6,234 nt of DNA from an uncultured Solirubrobacterales bacterium. GTDB taxonomy: Bacteria; Actinomycetota; Thermoleophilia; Solirubrobacterales; Solirubrobacteraceae. This document shows positions 5,703-6,234 of the stretch, piece by piece. The position numbers and the translations under genes were made by a program. The stretch is taken from the NCBI GenBank assembly GCA_903959665.1, contig CAJBXY010000285.1, forward strand, positions 1-6,234, read 5' to 3'. The notes beneath the pieces are model-generated. The model was not told where the DNA came from and made no database searches. It was given only the letters and a program-made list of their open reading frames with translations. Position 1 is the stretch's first letter, and each line of letters begins with the position of its first letter.

Positions 5703-6234
5703 ACTGGGAGTTCGCAGCGCTGGCGATCCTCGCCGCCGCGTTGATCAGTGGCTTCCTCTGGTACGAGCGCACGCACCCGGGCTCACGGATGCTCGCTCTG
5801 GTCGCGACGCTCGCCGGCCTGGCTGCGATTGGCCGAATCGCTTTCGCGCCAATCCCGAACGTCAAACCGACGACCGACATCATCTTCATAGCCGGCTTCG
5901 CGCTCGGCGGCGCGCCGGGCTTCGTCGTTGGCGCGGTCGCGGCGCTGGCTTCCAACCTGCTCTTCGGCCAGGGGCCGTGGACGCCATGGCAGATGGTCGC
6001 TTGGGGGCTCTGCGGCGTCTTCGGTGCGATCATCGGGCGTGTCAGCGGCCAGCAGCTCGGCCGCATTCCGCTGGCGCTTCTCTGTGGCGTCGCCGGACTC
6101 GGCTTCGGGGCGATCATGGACGGCTCAATCTGGGTCACTTACGCCGGTGGGCAGGGGATCACGCAGTACCTCGCGATCTCAGCCACCTCTTTGCCGTTCA
6201 ACATCGCCCACGCGCTCGGCAACATCGTCTTCGC
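5699..6234 (+). CDS. ECF transporter substrate-binding S component, C-terminus cut by window edge
   Basis: An ATG overlapping the ATPase stop (ATGA, 5699-5702) with GAGG (5688-5691) seven bases upstream opens a frame that stays open to the right edge; 178 codons are visible. The protein is very hydrophobic, with membrane segments at about 5-22, 31-50, 60-88, 98-115 and beyond. S components bind the vitamin in the membrane. Conserved-looking blocks are RIAFAPIPNVKPTTDI (46-61), FALGGAPGFVVGA (67-79) and FGQGPWTPWQMVAWG (89-103). These resemble the six-helix S components of ECF systems, with the R-x-x-F...P-x-x-x-P-x-x-D loop after the second segment. The place after a T and a fused A gene, behind a cobalamin riboswitch, suggests the CbrT type that takes up cobalamin or its precursors. 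The class is firm; the substrate is inferred from context. Confidence 0.88.
   Translation, partial: MNWEFAALAILAAALISGFLWYERTHPGSRMLALVATLAGLAAIGRIAFAPIPNVKPTTDIIFIAGFALGGAPGFVVGAVAALASNLLFGQGPWTPWQMVAWGLCGVFGAIIGRVSGQQLGRIPLALLCGVAGLGFGAIMDGSIWVTYAGGQGITQYLAISATSLPFNIAHALGNIVF

Overview
The window is GC-rich chromosomal DNA, dense in genes with very short gaps. It looks like a high-GC actinobacterium. A Thermoleophilia/Solirubrobacterales-like lineage is my best guess, from the GC-rich codon use, the small exported DUF4430 proteins, a cobalamin riboswitch and a Streptomyces-style PHO box. The lineage is an inference and cannot be proven from this window.

Left part (1-1303, minus strand): the N-terminal 219 codons of a major facilitator superfamily symporter run off the left edge. 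Upstream of it is a complete PduO-type cob(I)alamin adenosyltransferase. The 75-base gap between them (659-733) holds three 11-base direct-repeat units resembling an actinobacterial PHO box. The transporter has features compatible with a phosphate:H+ symporter.

Divergent control region (1304-1548): a perfect 7-bp inverted repeat (1312-1334) may supply back-to-back -10 elements or an operator. It is followed on the plus strand by a complete cobalamin riboswitch (about 1346-1543). The riboswitch's last hairpin buries the Shine-Dalgarno sequence of the next gene, and that hairpin's loop can pair with the CCAC of the conserved core. This is the expected architecture of a translational OFF switch.

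Right part (1549-6234, plus strand): five genes in one tight operon, the last three joined by 4-base GTGA/ATGA overlaps. The order is a secreted DUF4430 protein with a C-terminal Ig-like domain, a DUF4430 lipoprotein with an unassigned C-terminal domain, the ECF transmembrane protein EcfT, a fused two-domain EcfA ATPase, and an ECF S component that runs off the right edge. DUF4430 is the bacterial relative of the beta domain of intrinsic factor and transcobalamin.

Working model: under cobalamin shortage the riboswitch opens and the operon is made. The two extracytoplasmic DUF4430 proteins would capture a corrinoid and present it to the ECF transporter (S + T + AA). The divergently encoded adenosyltransferase would convert the imported corrinoid to the adenosyl coenzyme. 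The riboswitch and the ECF parts are clear. Cobalamin as the substrate, and the capture role of the DUF4430 proteins, are inferences from context and family.
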